Under the pieces are notes generated by a model, which saw only the letters and a list, made by a program, of their open reading frames with translations, searched no databases and was not told where the DNA came from. The position numbers and the translations under genes were made by a program. Shown piece after piece: positions 42,382 to 50,080 of a stretch of DNA of 64,000 nucleotides. Origin of the DNA: SMYC01 sp965197495. Lineage in GTDB: Bacteria > Acidobacteriota > Vicinamibacteria > Marinacidobacterales > SMYC01. How positions within the stretch are numbered: position 1 is the first letter of the stretch; the number at the start of each line of letters is the position of its first letter. Location of the stretch: NCBI GenBank assembly GCA_965197495.1, contig OZ240210.1, forward strand, positions 8,370,001-8,434,000. The letters are read 5' to 3'.

Positions 42382-43602
42382 TCAGTGGATCCTCTCGAGG
42401 GTGAGACCGCCACAGTTTAGGTAGACGAGACTGATGAGAGCTTCGGCAGAGTGGAGTCCAAAGCTGCGGTGGCTCAGCAGCCGGATTTTGTTGTTCATTC
42501 CTTCGAGTCGGCCGTTGCTGAGTCTCCACGTGACCCACGCGATGACGCCATCGAAGTGGCTGCGGATCATCTTCGCCGCGCGTTTGACGGGCTCTATCCT
42601 CGAGCTCATAGCGCGCCGCAGCCATCCTCGGAGAAACTTCTTGGCCCATGTCTCGGTTTTGTAGGTGTAGAGGTCCATGAAGTCGTCGCGCAGAAGCATG
42701 GCGCGGTAGAGGCGACGATTAGCTCGCGCCTGCTCGCGGAGCACCCGTTTGTCTTTCGCGCTGCGGTTGTGTTTGGCCTTGAGAAGGGGAAACTTGGTGT
42801 TCTTGAGGTTGCGCCGGGCAGTCCCTTTGAGCTCGCGCACCAGCTCGCGCCGGGTCTTATCCACGGCCTCGTTCAGATGCTTGACGATGTGGAAGCGGTC
42901 AAAGATCACCCGTGCCTGAGGAGCCTTTTTGCCGACGACAGTTATGTACGGCTCCCACATGTCCATGCTGACCGCTTCGAGCTCCGCGGCTCTTTGTGGT
43001 CCGAGCTTGCGGAAAAACCGCAGCAGCGTCTTGGCCTTGCGCTCCTTTCCCGCCCAGACGACCCGGCCGCTGAGATGGTCTATTACCACTGTTAAGTACT
43101 TGTGGCGTTTGCGGTAGCTGATCTCGTCCATCCCAATCACCCGCAATCCATCGAGCTCGCGCCGCTCATCCCGCTGCTCGGCAACCACTCGCTGGATGAT
43201 CCGTCGCACCGAACGCCACGTCACTCGGAAATAGTTCGCTACGGCGCTGACGTCCGTCCTCTGTGCCAGCCACGCTACCTCTTGTTCGAAGCTTTTGGTA
43301 AAGCGGCTTCCCTTGTCGGCCCAAGGCACCTTTTCTCTGACCACTCCACACCGCCGACATACCACTCGTCGGATCGAGTAGCGAAGATAGGTCCGGACTC
43401 CGAACAGGTCCAAGTGCCGCCAGTAGCGATTGTAGCGATCTTTGTTCTTGCGGACCTTTCGTCCGCAAATCCCGCACAGAGGCTTCCTCCTCCGTGGTAC
43501 TACATCCACCACCACTCTGGCTTTGTCCGCCTGGAAGTGGAAACCTCGGACCCACAGGCCTTGCAATCCGATGAGCTTGTTGACTAACGTAGTAACGCGC
43601 AT
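42382..43602 (-). CDS. ISL3-family transposase, copy A
   Basis: 406 residues from ATG 43602. N-terminal zinc-finger region with CGICGRKVRKNKDRY and VVCRRCGVVREK, helix-turn-helix (VANYFRVTWRSVRRIIQRVV), then the DDE core: GMDEISYRKRHKYLTVVIDH, AVSMDMWEPYITVV, VIFDRFHIVKHLNEAV, and the Glu in NGRLEGMNNKIR. Nearly identical to the gene at 55383-56603. An upstream in-frame ATG (43662) exists but the shorter form is shared with copy C. Confidence 0.93.
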   Translation of the reverse strand: MRVTTLVNKLIGLQGLWVRGFHFQADKARVVVDVVPRRRKPLCGICGRKVRKNKDRYNRYWRHLDLFGVRTYLRYSIRRVVCRRCGVVREKVPWADKGSRFTKSFEQEVAWLAQRTDVSAVANYFRVTWRSVRRIIQRVVAEQRDERRELDGLRVIGMDEISYRKRHKYLTVVIDHLSGRVVWAGKERKAKTLLRFFRKLGPQRAAELEAVSMDMWEPYITVVGKKAPQARVIFDRFHIVKHLNEAVDKTRRELVRELKGTARRNLKNTKFPLLKAKHNRSAKDKRVLREQARANRRLYRAMLLRDDFMDLYTYKTETWAKKFLRGWLRRAMSSRIEPVKRAAKMIRSHFDGVIAWVTWRLSNGRLEGMNNKIRLLSHRSFGLHSAEALISLVYLNCGGLTLERIH

Positions 43603-44084
43603 CGCGGGAACGCTCTTTTCTCTTTCGGGAAAAAAGATTCTAGCGTTCTCGCCGATGCGCATCTACACATGCTTACCCTCTCAACCCACGGGCCTCACCA
43701 AATGCCACTGCCCCTCAGCGGGAGACGAGGCTGTGGGAAACGCCCCCACGGTTCTGGTCGTTCAGACCTTGCTCACGACTGAGTTCTCTTCGAAGCCTGG
43801 AAGGGCGTTTTCCATAGCCTCCACTAATCGAGCCCCCCCTTCCTTATTCCATATGAATTAATCTTTCTTGTATATATATCAGGAGGGGCCTGTGGGCGCT
43901 CGTGGGAAACGCGAAGCGTTTTCCAAGCGATTGTGGAAAACGCCGCTCCACGTTTGTACGTGCTCACAACCTTTCCCTAAACGCCTCTCTCGCCCGGAGT
44001 TTCCGGCGTTTTCCACAATCGCGGCAGCGTCCACAGGCCATGCCCTCCAACACAAATCAGATCCCCCGAAACGACAGGAGAACC
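43603..44084. repeat. Array of alternating TGGAAAACGC palindromic motifs upstream of ISL3 transposase (copy A)
   Basis: Six variants of tgtggaaaacgc in alternating orientation lie within the IS, for example at 43918-43925 (gcgttttcc), 43934-43944 (tgtggaaaacg) and 44008-44020 (gcgttttccacaa). The pair gcgattgtggaaaac / gttttccacaatcgc forms a 15-bp inverted repeat. The same array is in copy C at 54960-55260, so it belongs to the element and not to the host. The core resembles DnaA boxes (TTWTCCACA), but may equally be transposase binding sites. Confidence 0.7.
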
Positions 44085-44113
44085 AAAAAAGAGAGCAAAG
44101 TAGCGCGAAAGTA

Positions 44114-44141
44114 TTGACAAAGGAGCCTCTGGGTTTATGTT
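44114..44141 (+). promoter_or_regulatory. Promoter and hairpin leader of the IS1380 element
   Basis: TTGACA (44114-44119), a 16-base spacer and TATGTT (44136-44141). The leader to the ATG at 44190 contains nested inverted repeats (gcctctgg at 44125-44132 with ccagaggc near 44175, and tttggagc with cttccaaa between them), a possible brake on transposase expression. Confidence 0.55.
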
Positions 44142-44189
44142 TGGAGCGTTGCTTCCAAACAAAACACCAAACGACCAGAGGCCCCTATA

Positions 44190-44528
44190 GTGCGCTTGAA
44201 ACTATCTCGATTTCGCCGGAACTTCAACAAGGATCTTCCGATCGAGTTCACAGAGCAGAACCTGAGCTCGTTTGGTGGACTGGAACTGTTTTCACGATAT
44301 TTGCGCCGCGTTGAGCTAAGCCGCCGGGTAGGAAAGGCGTGCAGAGGAAAAGGCATTCGGTCGGACTACGGGAGCGTCCGACTGGTTCTGGTGTTGGTTG
44401 GGATGCTGCTCGTGGGAGCTCGTCGTCTAGAGCACCTGCAGTATGTCTGTGATGACCCGATGCTGCTTCGCTTCTGTGGGTTGAGAAGACTACCGAGCCG
44501 TCCGACGATCGTGAATTGGCTGAAGCAA
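44190..44528 (+). pseudogene. IS1380-family transposase, N-terminal part
   Basis: 113 codons: LSRFRRNFNKDLPIEFTEQN, LSSFGGLELFSRYLRRVELS, DYGSVRLVLVLVGMLLVGAR, LEHLQYVCDDPMLLRFCGLR, PSRPTIVNWLK. The frame then passes in phase into the ISL3 fragment (RVVVDVVPRRRKPLCG). Its C-terminal part follows 2.9 kb later at 47401. Confidence 0.8.
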
Positions 44529-44730
44529 AAAGCCAGAGTGGTGGTGGATGTCGTACCACGGAGGAGGAAGCCTCTGTGCGGGGTTTGCGGTCGAAAGGTC
44601 CGCAAGAACAAAGATCGCTACAATCGTTACTGGCGGCACTTGGATCTGTTCGGTGTCCGGAGCTATCTTCGCTACTCGATCCGGCGAGTGGTTTGTCGGC
44701 GTTGTGGCGTGGTCAAAGAAAAGGTGCCTT
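44529..44730 (+). pseudogene. ISL3 transposase fragment (copy B, left part)
   Basis: Codons for RVVVDVVPRRRKPLCGVCGR, KVRKNKDRYNRYWRHLDLFG and VCRRCGVVKEKVP, equivalent to residues about 28-95 of the intact transposase. The first 27 codons and the 480-bp upstream region are missing. The IS3 element begins directly after base 44730, in the tract GTGCCTT-GGGCC of the uninterrupted copies. Confidence 0.85.
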
Positions 44731-44801
44731 CCCTCTGTGCCAACATCGCTGAGACACTTCGCCCCTTGAAATTAGTGTAGAGGGCGGAGGAGGATCAATG
44801 C

Positions 44802-45269
44802 ATGAGTATGTTGATTGAGAGAGAGACCTCGGCGGGATCGGAGGGAGCCCGTAGGGCGACTGGAGATCCCGCCGGCCGCGATGCGGGGGGGGTCCCGGAT
44901 CCCGAAGTGAGCGAGCAAGCGAAGCGTCGACGCTTTACCGCGGAGTACAAGCTGCGGATAGTGCGTGAGGCCGATGCCTGCAAGGGTGACGGTGACGTTG
45001 CTGCTCTTCTGCGTCGAGAGGGCCTGTACTCGTCGCATTTATCGAGTTGGCGCCGCCAACGTGACGAGGTCGCCAAAGCGGGGTTGGCGTCGAGAAAGCG
45101 AGGCCGGAAGGCAAAGGCCGAGGATCCACGGGTCAAGGAGCTCGAGCGCGAGAACGCCCGGCTCCAACGTCGCCTGGCTCGGGTGGAGACGATGTTGGAG
45201 ATCCAAAAAAAAACCTCCGAATTACTGGGGATCCCCCTGAATCCACTCGACAGCTACGAGAACGACTGA
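44802..45269 (+). CDS. IS3-family transposase orfA
   Basis: 155 residues. After a variable Gly/Ala-rich start the HTH region reads RRRFTAEYKLRIVREADACK, VAALLRREGLYSSHLSSWRR, followed by a leucine-zipper-like coil (RVKELERENARLQRRLARVE, METMLEIQKKTSELLG-type). The TGA at 45267-45269 overlaps the ATG of orfB by one base, so expression of orfB is by termination-reinitiation instead of the frameshift common in IS3 elements. Confidence 0.9.
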   Translation: MSMLIERETSAGSEGARRATGDPAGRDAGGVPDPEVSEQAKRRRFTAEYKLRIVREADACKGDGDVAALLRREGLYSSHLSSWRRQRDEVAKAGLASRKRGRKAKAEDPRVKELERENARLQRRLARVETMLEIQKKTSELLGIPLNPLDSYEND

Positions 45270-46402
45270 TGGTGGCGGCCGAGGAGCTGGCGGGGCAGAT
45301 TGGGCAGACGACGGAAGCCTGCGAGGCTCTGGGTGTGGCTCGTTCCACGCTGTATCGCAGGCGCCAGGTGACGCCCGAACCGAAGCGGCGTCCTCGGCCG
45401 CATCGAGCCCTCGACGAGACTGAGCGCGAGGAAGTCCTCGGGGCCTCGCACTGTGAGCGGTTCGTCGACAAGGCGCCCGCCCAGGTGTGGGCCACGCTTC
45501 TGGACGAGGGAACCTACCTCTGCTCGATTCGCACGATGTATCGGATTTTGGAGGAGCACGGCGAGGTCCGAGAGCGCCGGAACCAACGGCGCCATCCGAA
45601 CTACACGAAGCCGGAGCTGCTGGCCGAAGCGCCCAACCAGGTTTGGTCGTGGGATATTACGAAGCTTCGTGGCCCCGTCAAGTGGACCTACTACTACCTC
45701 TACGTCATCCTCGACATCTTCTCCCGCTACGTGGTTGGCTGGATGCTGGCTCACCGAGAAAGTGCGGCGCTCGCGCAACGCCTCATCGCCGAGAGCTGTC
45801 GCAAGCAGGACATTGAACCCGACCAGCTCACCCTTCACGCGGACCGTGGCAGCTCGATGAGAAGCAAGCCCGTGGCTCTGCTCCTGGCTGACCTCGGAGT
45901 TACCAAGACCCACTCCAGACCTTATGTCTCGAACGACAATCCCTACTCCGAGTCCCAGTTCAAGACGATGAAGTACTGTCCTCAGTTTCCGAGCCGTTTT
46001 GGTTCCGCCGAAGACGGCCGGCTGTTCTGCGGCGGTTTCTTCGACTACTACAACTACGAGCACCGGCACTCAGGAATCGGCTTCATAACGCCGGCCGACG
46101 TTCACTATGGTCGCGCCGAACAGCTCACCACCGCTCGGCGCCAGATCCTTCTCGAAGCTCATCGGACTCATCCCGAACGCTTCGTTCGCGGAACGCCACA
46201 ACCTCCCGTTTTGCCTCCTCAGGCTTGGATCAACTCGCCGACGGAGAAAACGACGCTCCTGAATGCCGCACAAGCCACTCTCGCGGCGGCGTCCATACCT
46301 GGGGTACCCCCTTTTTCTGCTCCACGAAACGAGATCTCGATCGATGCAGATGTGGACCGCACCGGCGCCACGAGCCTCCCGACGCTAATCGAGGCTCACT
46401 AA
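45269..46402 (+). CDS. IS3-family transposase orfB (DDE integrase)
   Basis: 377 residues. HTH_21-like helix region (ETEREEVLGASHCERFVDKA, VWATLLDEGTYLCSIRTMYR) and the rve core with acidic residues in VWSWDITKLRGPVKWTYYYL, TLHADRGSSMRSKPVALLLA and DNPYSESQFKTMKYCPQFPS. A C-terminal tail of about 45 residues (PQAWINSPTEKTTLLNAAQA onward) is typical for this IS3 subgroup. Confidence 0.92.
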   Translation: MVAAEELAGQIGQTTEACEALGVARSTLYRRRQVTPEPKRRPRPHRALDETEREEVLGASHCERFVDKAPAQVWATLLDEGTYLCSIRTMYRILEEHGEVRERRNQRRHPNYTKPELLAEAPNQVWSWDITKLRGPVKWTYYYLYVILDIFSRYVVGWMLAHRESAALAQRLIAESCRKQDIEPDQLTLHADRGSSMRSKPVALLLADLGVTKTHSRPYVSNDNPYSESQFKTMKYCPQFPSRFGSAEDGRLFCGGFFDYYNYEHRHSGIGFITPADVHYGRAEQLTTARRQILLEAHRTHPERFVRGTPQPPVLPPQAWINSPTEKTTLLNAAQATLAAASIPGVPPFSAPRNEISIDADVDRTGATSLPTLIEAH

Positions 46403-46442
46403 ATGCAGCTCGCGAGTGTCTCAAAGTTGTTGACACGTACCG

Positions 46443-47385
46443 TTGGGCCGACAAGGGGAGCCGCTTTACCAAGAGCTTCGAACAAGAGGTAGCGTGGCTG
46501 GCACAGAGGACGGACGTCAGCGCCGTAGCGAACTATTTCCGAGTGACGTGGCGTTCGGTGCGACGGATCATCCAGCGGGTGGTTGCCGAGCAATGGGATG
46601 AGCGGCGCGAGCTCGATGGATTGCGGGTGATTGGGATGGACGAGATCAGCTACCGCAAACGCCATAAGTACTTAACAGTGGTAATAGACCATCTCAGCGG
46701 CCGGGTCGTCTGGGCGGGAAAGGAGCGCAAGGCCAAGACGCTGCTGCGGTTTTTCCGCAAGCTCGGACCACAAAGAGCCGCGGAGCTCGAAGCGGTCAGC
46801 ATGGACATGTGGGAGCCGTACATAACTGTCGTCGGCAAAAAGGCTCCTCAGGCACGGGTGATCTTTGACCGCTTCCACATCGTCAAGCATCTGAACGAGG
46901 CCGTGGATAAGACCCGGCGCGAGCTGGTGCGCGAGCTCAAAGGGACTGCCCGGCGGAACCTCAAGAACACCAAGTTTCCCCTTCTCAAGGCGAAGCACAA
47001 CCGCAGCGCGAAAGACAAACGGGTGCTCCGCGAGCAGGTGCGAGCTAATCGTCGCCTCTACCGCGCCATGCTTCTGCGCGACGACTTCATGGACCTCTAC
47101 ACCTATAAAACCGAGACCTGGGCCAAGAAGTTTCTCCGAGGATGGCTGCGGCGCGCTATGAGCTCAAGGATAGAGCCCGTCAAACGCGCGGCGAAGATGA
47201 CCCGCAGCCACTTCGATGGCGTCATCGCGTGGGTCACGTGGAGACTCAGCAACGGCCGACTCGAAGGAATGAACAACAAAATCCGGCTGCTGAGCCACCG
47301 CAGCTTTGGACTCCACTCTGCTGAAGCTCTCATCAGTCTCGTCTACCTAAACTGTGGCGGTCTCACCCTCGAGAGGATCCACTGA
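46443..47385 (+). pseudogene. ISL3 transposase, copy B right part
   Basis: Codons from WADKGSRFTKSFEQEVAWLA to LISLVYLNCGGLTLERIH, residues about 96-406 of the transposase. The DDE residues are all present, but the N-terminal zinc finger is 1.7 kb away on the far side of IS3, so it is inactive. A few substitutions (for example RAAKMTRSHFDG for RAAKMIRSHFDG) separate it from copies A and C. The open frame starts inside IS3 DNA. Confidence 0.88.
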
Positions 47386-47400
47386 AATGGCTGGAGAGGC

Positions 47401-48264
47401 AATAAAAGTTACTACCCTTTGTTCGCTCACCTGGCTCAGACGGACCAGATTCTCAAATCCAGAAATCGTTCTGGCAACGTTCACGACTCCAAGGGTGCCG
47501 ATGCGTTTCTACGGGAACTGATAGGCGAGCTACGGGGCCAGTTCGGTCGGTCCCGAAAGCTGGAATTCCGCACGGACGCCGCGTTTTTCAACGAAAAGAT
47601 TCTCAAGAGGCTAGAGCGCTCCCGAAGCGAGTTCGCGATCAAGGCTCCGTTCTGGCCGTGGCTCGGCCTAAAGGAGGTCGTCGCTGGGCGCAAGCGATGG
47701 CACCGCGTGAGTGACGAAATCGACGGCTTCTCCATCAAACACTTCATCGAGCCCTGGAATATCACCGTCCGGATCGCGATCTATCGGAAGCGAGTTCGAC
47801 ATCGAACGGCGAAGAACTTCCAGCTCGACCTGTTTTCTCCAGACGACGGCTACTTCGAGTACTCAGCCGTCGCCACCAACAAATCGCTCACCGTCCAACG
47901 CCTTTGGTACTTCGCTGCTGGGCGAGGCGGCCAAGAGAAAACCTTCGCCGAATTGCGCAGCCAGTTCGCTCTCGACGTCGTGCCCACTAAAAACTATGCC
48001 GCCAATAGCGCCTGGCAACAGTTGAACGTGCTCGCACACAACCTGTGTCGCAGCTTTCAGCTCAACACCATCGCTGAAACGAAAGGCATCTCTCGAAAGC
48101 GTACATGCACCCATCTGCTGCACACCATCCGCACCATCCGCTTCCGCATCATCAACAAAGCCGGCCGCCTCGTTCGCGTTAGTGGTCGAAACGCGCTCCG
48201 AATGGCCACAAACTCCTCCACTCAGACACTCTTTGAAAGAATCGAACTCGCGCTAGCGTCATGA
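47401..48264 (+). pseudogene. IS1380-family transposase, C-terminal part
   Basis: KSYYPLFAHLAQTDQILKSR, SGNVHDSKGADAFLRELIGE, LEFRTDAAFFNEKILKRLER, FWPWLGLKEVV, and VVPTKNYAANSAWQQLNVLA are IS1380/DDE_Tnp_1 motifs. The frame is uninterrupted to 48264. The catalytic Asp block that lies between this and the N-terminal part (D-I-D-G-T in other members) has been lost in the deletion. Confidence 0.85.
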
Positions 48265-48296
48265 ATTATTGTTCGATTAGGGTTAGTTGTTCATGA

Positions 48297-48422
48297 CGGT
48301 ACTGTCAAGTCCAGCGGGTGAGTGGCAGACTAAGCCGATGCGAAGGGACACGCCGAACTGCCGCGGATATCGATTTCCACCCGAAATCATCAGCCACGCC
48401 GTCTGGCTCTACCACCGATTCT
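48297..48422 (+). pseudogene. IS6-family transposase, 5' fragment
   Basis: The element-like start ggtactgtcaa (48297) is followed by codons MRRDTPNCRGYRFPPEIISH and AVWLYHRF (48338-48422), the N-terminus of IS6-family transposases. It ends abruptly at 48423, exactly where the duplicated thioesterase/gamma segment begins. So the breakpoint of the duplication lies inside an IS6 copy. Confidence 0.65.
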
Positions 48423-48667
48423 TGAACTTCGACCCACGCGCCGAGAGGTGTCGCGCCGAGATGGTCCATCGAGACATGCGTCCCGACCGAGCTCTCGCCT
48501 TCGTCGAGATGCTCGCCCACGAGCTGCAAGGCGGTGCATTCCACGTCGCGCACCATCGACGGCGTCGAGTAGACGCGATCCTCTTCCCCGAGAAATGCGA
48601 TCGTGCGAGGCTCGTCGACGGTGATCTTTGGCGTTGTCGAAACACCTGGAACAAGAGTTGCTTTCAT
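48423..48667 (-). pseudogene. Duplicate FlK-like thioesterase, N-terminal half only
   Basis: Matches codons 1-81 of the complete gene at 38024-38434 (same start MKATLVPGVSTTPKITVDEP); one residue differs (DVEC for DVEY). It is cut at GAWVEVQ by the IS6 fragment. Seven bases downstream of the gamma subunit gene. Confidence 0.85.
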
Positions 48668-48674
48668 GAAGCTA

Positions 48675-49292
48675 TCACTTCGAGATGTCTCGATACCACT
48701 TGGGATGGTGCGACGCCGCCCAACCGGGCCGCACCCAGCCTTGAATCATGCCACGCAAAGCTCCGGGGACGGCAGCCGTCCCCATATAGATGTGGATGAT
48801 GATTCCACCGATGGAAAGCACAGCGACTGCGGGATGCACGAGGATCGCGGCGAGCCGGAGGGTGCGCGCCGTCGCCTCGGGGAACCAGAGGACGACCCCG
48901 GTGGCGATGAGAACGATCACGGCCAGGGATTGCACCCAAAAGAGCATCTTCTGCCCCGCGTTGAACCTCCCGGGCTCGGGTAGACCTTCTTCATCGTGAA
49001 CGGCATATTTGTGCGCGTTCGCGAGCCACACCTTGTCGTCGGCATCGAGCTTCATTTCCCGGGCCCAGTTTCTGAACATGAGCCCGAGCGCTACACCAAA
49101 GAGGACCCCGCCCCACGGATGCCAGCGTCGGACGGTCTCGCCGCCGCCGAGAACGCTCGAAAGCCAGAAGAGATGGGGTGACCAAAGAGCGAGACCCGAG
49201 AACGCGGCATAAAGAAAGCTGAGCGCCGCCATCCAATGCGTCGCCCGTTCCGCGAAGGAGAAGCGCACCAGCTTTTGGCTCGCGTTGCTCAT
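48675..49292 (-). CDS. fdnI: Formate dehydrogenase gamma subunit (cytochrome b)
   Basis: 205 residues with four membrane helices. RFSFAERATHWMAALSFLYA and WHPWGGVLFGVALGLMF carry heme-ligand His residues in helices 1 and 2, and AAILVHPAVAVLSIGGIIIH and IYMGTAAVPGALRGMI those in the last helix, as in FdnI/FdoI. It takes electrons from the beta subunit and reduces quinone at the inner membrane. The ATG overlaps the beta stop (ATGA). Its last 16 residues are duplicated in the remnant at 38442. Confidence 0.9.
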   Translation of the reverse strand: MSNASQKLVRFSFAERATHWMAALSFLYAAFSGLALWSPHLFWLSSVLGGGETVRRWHPWGGVLFGVALGLMFRNWAREMKLDADDKVWLANAHKYAVHDEEGLPEPGRFNAGQKMLFWVQSLAVIVLIATGVVLWFPEATARTLRLAAILVHPAVAVLSIGGIIIHIYMGTAAVPGALRGMIQGWVRPGWAASHHPKWYRDISK

Positions 49293-50080
49293 GGCGCTTT
49301 CTCCTCATAGGTCTTCGGACCGAAGCGAACGTAGTGCAGAAAGGCGCCCAGCACGCCGCCCACCAACAACGCGTTGCCGAGCCACTTGAGCGGGCCTTTC
49401 CAGAGGCGCACCGTCAAGGGCACGACCGGATCGTTCGGGAGGCCATAGTCTTCGGGGTTCGAGGCGTCTCCAAGCACGTAGATGACGTTCGTCCCCCCCA
49501 CCCCCGCGGGGTTGTAGACGCCGGCTTTTTCGCTCCCGCGCGCGCGCAGCTCCTCGGCGCGATCGTTAGCGATTTGAACCAGATCGCTCCGCTCGCCGAA
49601 CGTCAGACAGTTCGTGGGGCAAGCTTTGATGCAGGCGGGCTCAAGGCCGACGGCCGTGCGATCGGAGCACAAGTTGCACTTGTACGCCTTGCGCGTCACC
49701 GGGTTCAGCTTGGGTACGTCGAAAGGACAGCCGGTGATGCAGTAGCCGCAGCCGATGCACTTATCCTCGTCGATATCGACGGTGCCGTTTTCGTGGCGGA
49801 AGATAGCACCCGGCGCGGGACAAGCGGTGAGACAGCCTGCATCGACGCAATGCATGCACTGGAACTTCGCCATAAGCCAGGACAGGTTTCCGTCCTCGCG
49901 CTCGATCTCGTTGAACTGAATCACGTTCCAGAAATCGTGACGCGTCGTGGGAAAGGTCTGATAAGAGCCGTCGAAGCTTCCGACGGTGAGGCCTTGCTCG
50001 TTCCACTCTTGGCAGGCTGCTTCGCACGCCTTGCAGCCTATGCACGTCGTCGTGTCGATCAGCTTCGCGACGGTGACCAT
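49289..50080 (-). CDS. fdnH: Formate dehydrogenase beta subunit (4x[4Fe-4S])
   Basis: 263 residues. Four ferredoxin-type clusters: CIGCKACEAACQEWN, CMHCVDAGCLTACPAPG, CIGCGYCITGCPFDVPKLN, and YKCNLCSDRTAVGLEPACIKACP. A single C-terminal membrane helix (WLGNALLVGGVLGAFLHYV) anchors it to the gamma subunit on the periplasmic side. Length is slightly shorter than FdnH of E. coli. It starts one base inside the alpha stop (TGATG). Confidence 0.93.
   Translation of the reverse strand: MVTVAKLIDTTTCIGCKACEAACQEWNEQGLTVGSFDGSYQTFPTTRHDFWNVIQFNEIEREDGNLSWLMAKFQCMHCVDAGCLTACPAPGAIFRHENGTVDIDEDKCIGCGYCITGCPFDVPKLNPVTRKAYKCNLCSDRTAVGLEPACIKACPTNCLTFGERSDLVQIANDRAEELRARGSEKAGVYNPAGVGGTNVIYVLGDASNPEDYGLPNDPVVPLTVRLWKGPLKWLGNALLVGGVLGAFLHYVRFGPKTYEEKAP

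Larger units (their letters stand above)
42367..44084. mobile_element. ISL3-family insertion sequence, copy A, with 8-bp target duplication
   Basis: 1718 bp. The ends gcctctcctgccatttca (42367) and, reversed, ggttctcctgtcgtttc (44084) are imperfect inverted repeats. Both flanks carry AAAAAAGA (42359-42366 and 44085-44092), the 8-bp duplication expected for ISL3. One transposase gene on the minus strand plus about 480 bp of non-coding upstream sequence. It sits beside an IS1380 leader. Complete and probably the most recent insertion of the window. Confidence 0.9.
44731..46442. mobile_element. IS3-family insertion sequence within ISL3 copy B
   Basis: About 1712 bp with orfA and orfB. The left end (tgtgccaacatcgctgagac) and the reversed right end (cgtgtcaacaactttgagac) form an imperfect terminal inverted repeat of about 28 bp with the shared block tgagacact. 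Only a TT is repeated at the target, so the duplication is short or eroded. Both genes are open. Confidence 0.85.
44085..48296. mobile_element. IS1380-family element disrupted by ISL3 (copy B), itself disrupted by IS3
   Basis: The IS1380 transposase is read at 44190-44528 and again at 47401-48264. Between them lies an ISL3 fragment (44529-44730), an IS3 element (44731-46442) and the rest of ISL3 (46443-47400). The ISL3 right end (…ctggagaggc, 47400) is intact and the IS1380 reading resumes exactly there (NKSYYPLFAHLAQT). The left end of ISL3 and about 60 codons of IS1380 are missing at 44528, so a deletion followed the insertion. The outer IS1380 ends are not precisely defined. Confidence 0.8.

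Noticed and set aside
43603..44084. Replication origin with DnaA boxes
   Set aside because: The array is inside an insertion sequence and repeated in its second copy; no dnaA, dnaN or parAB nearby.
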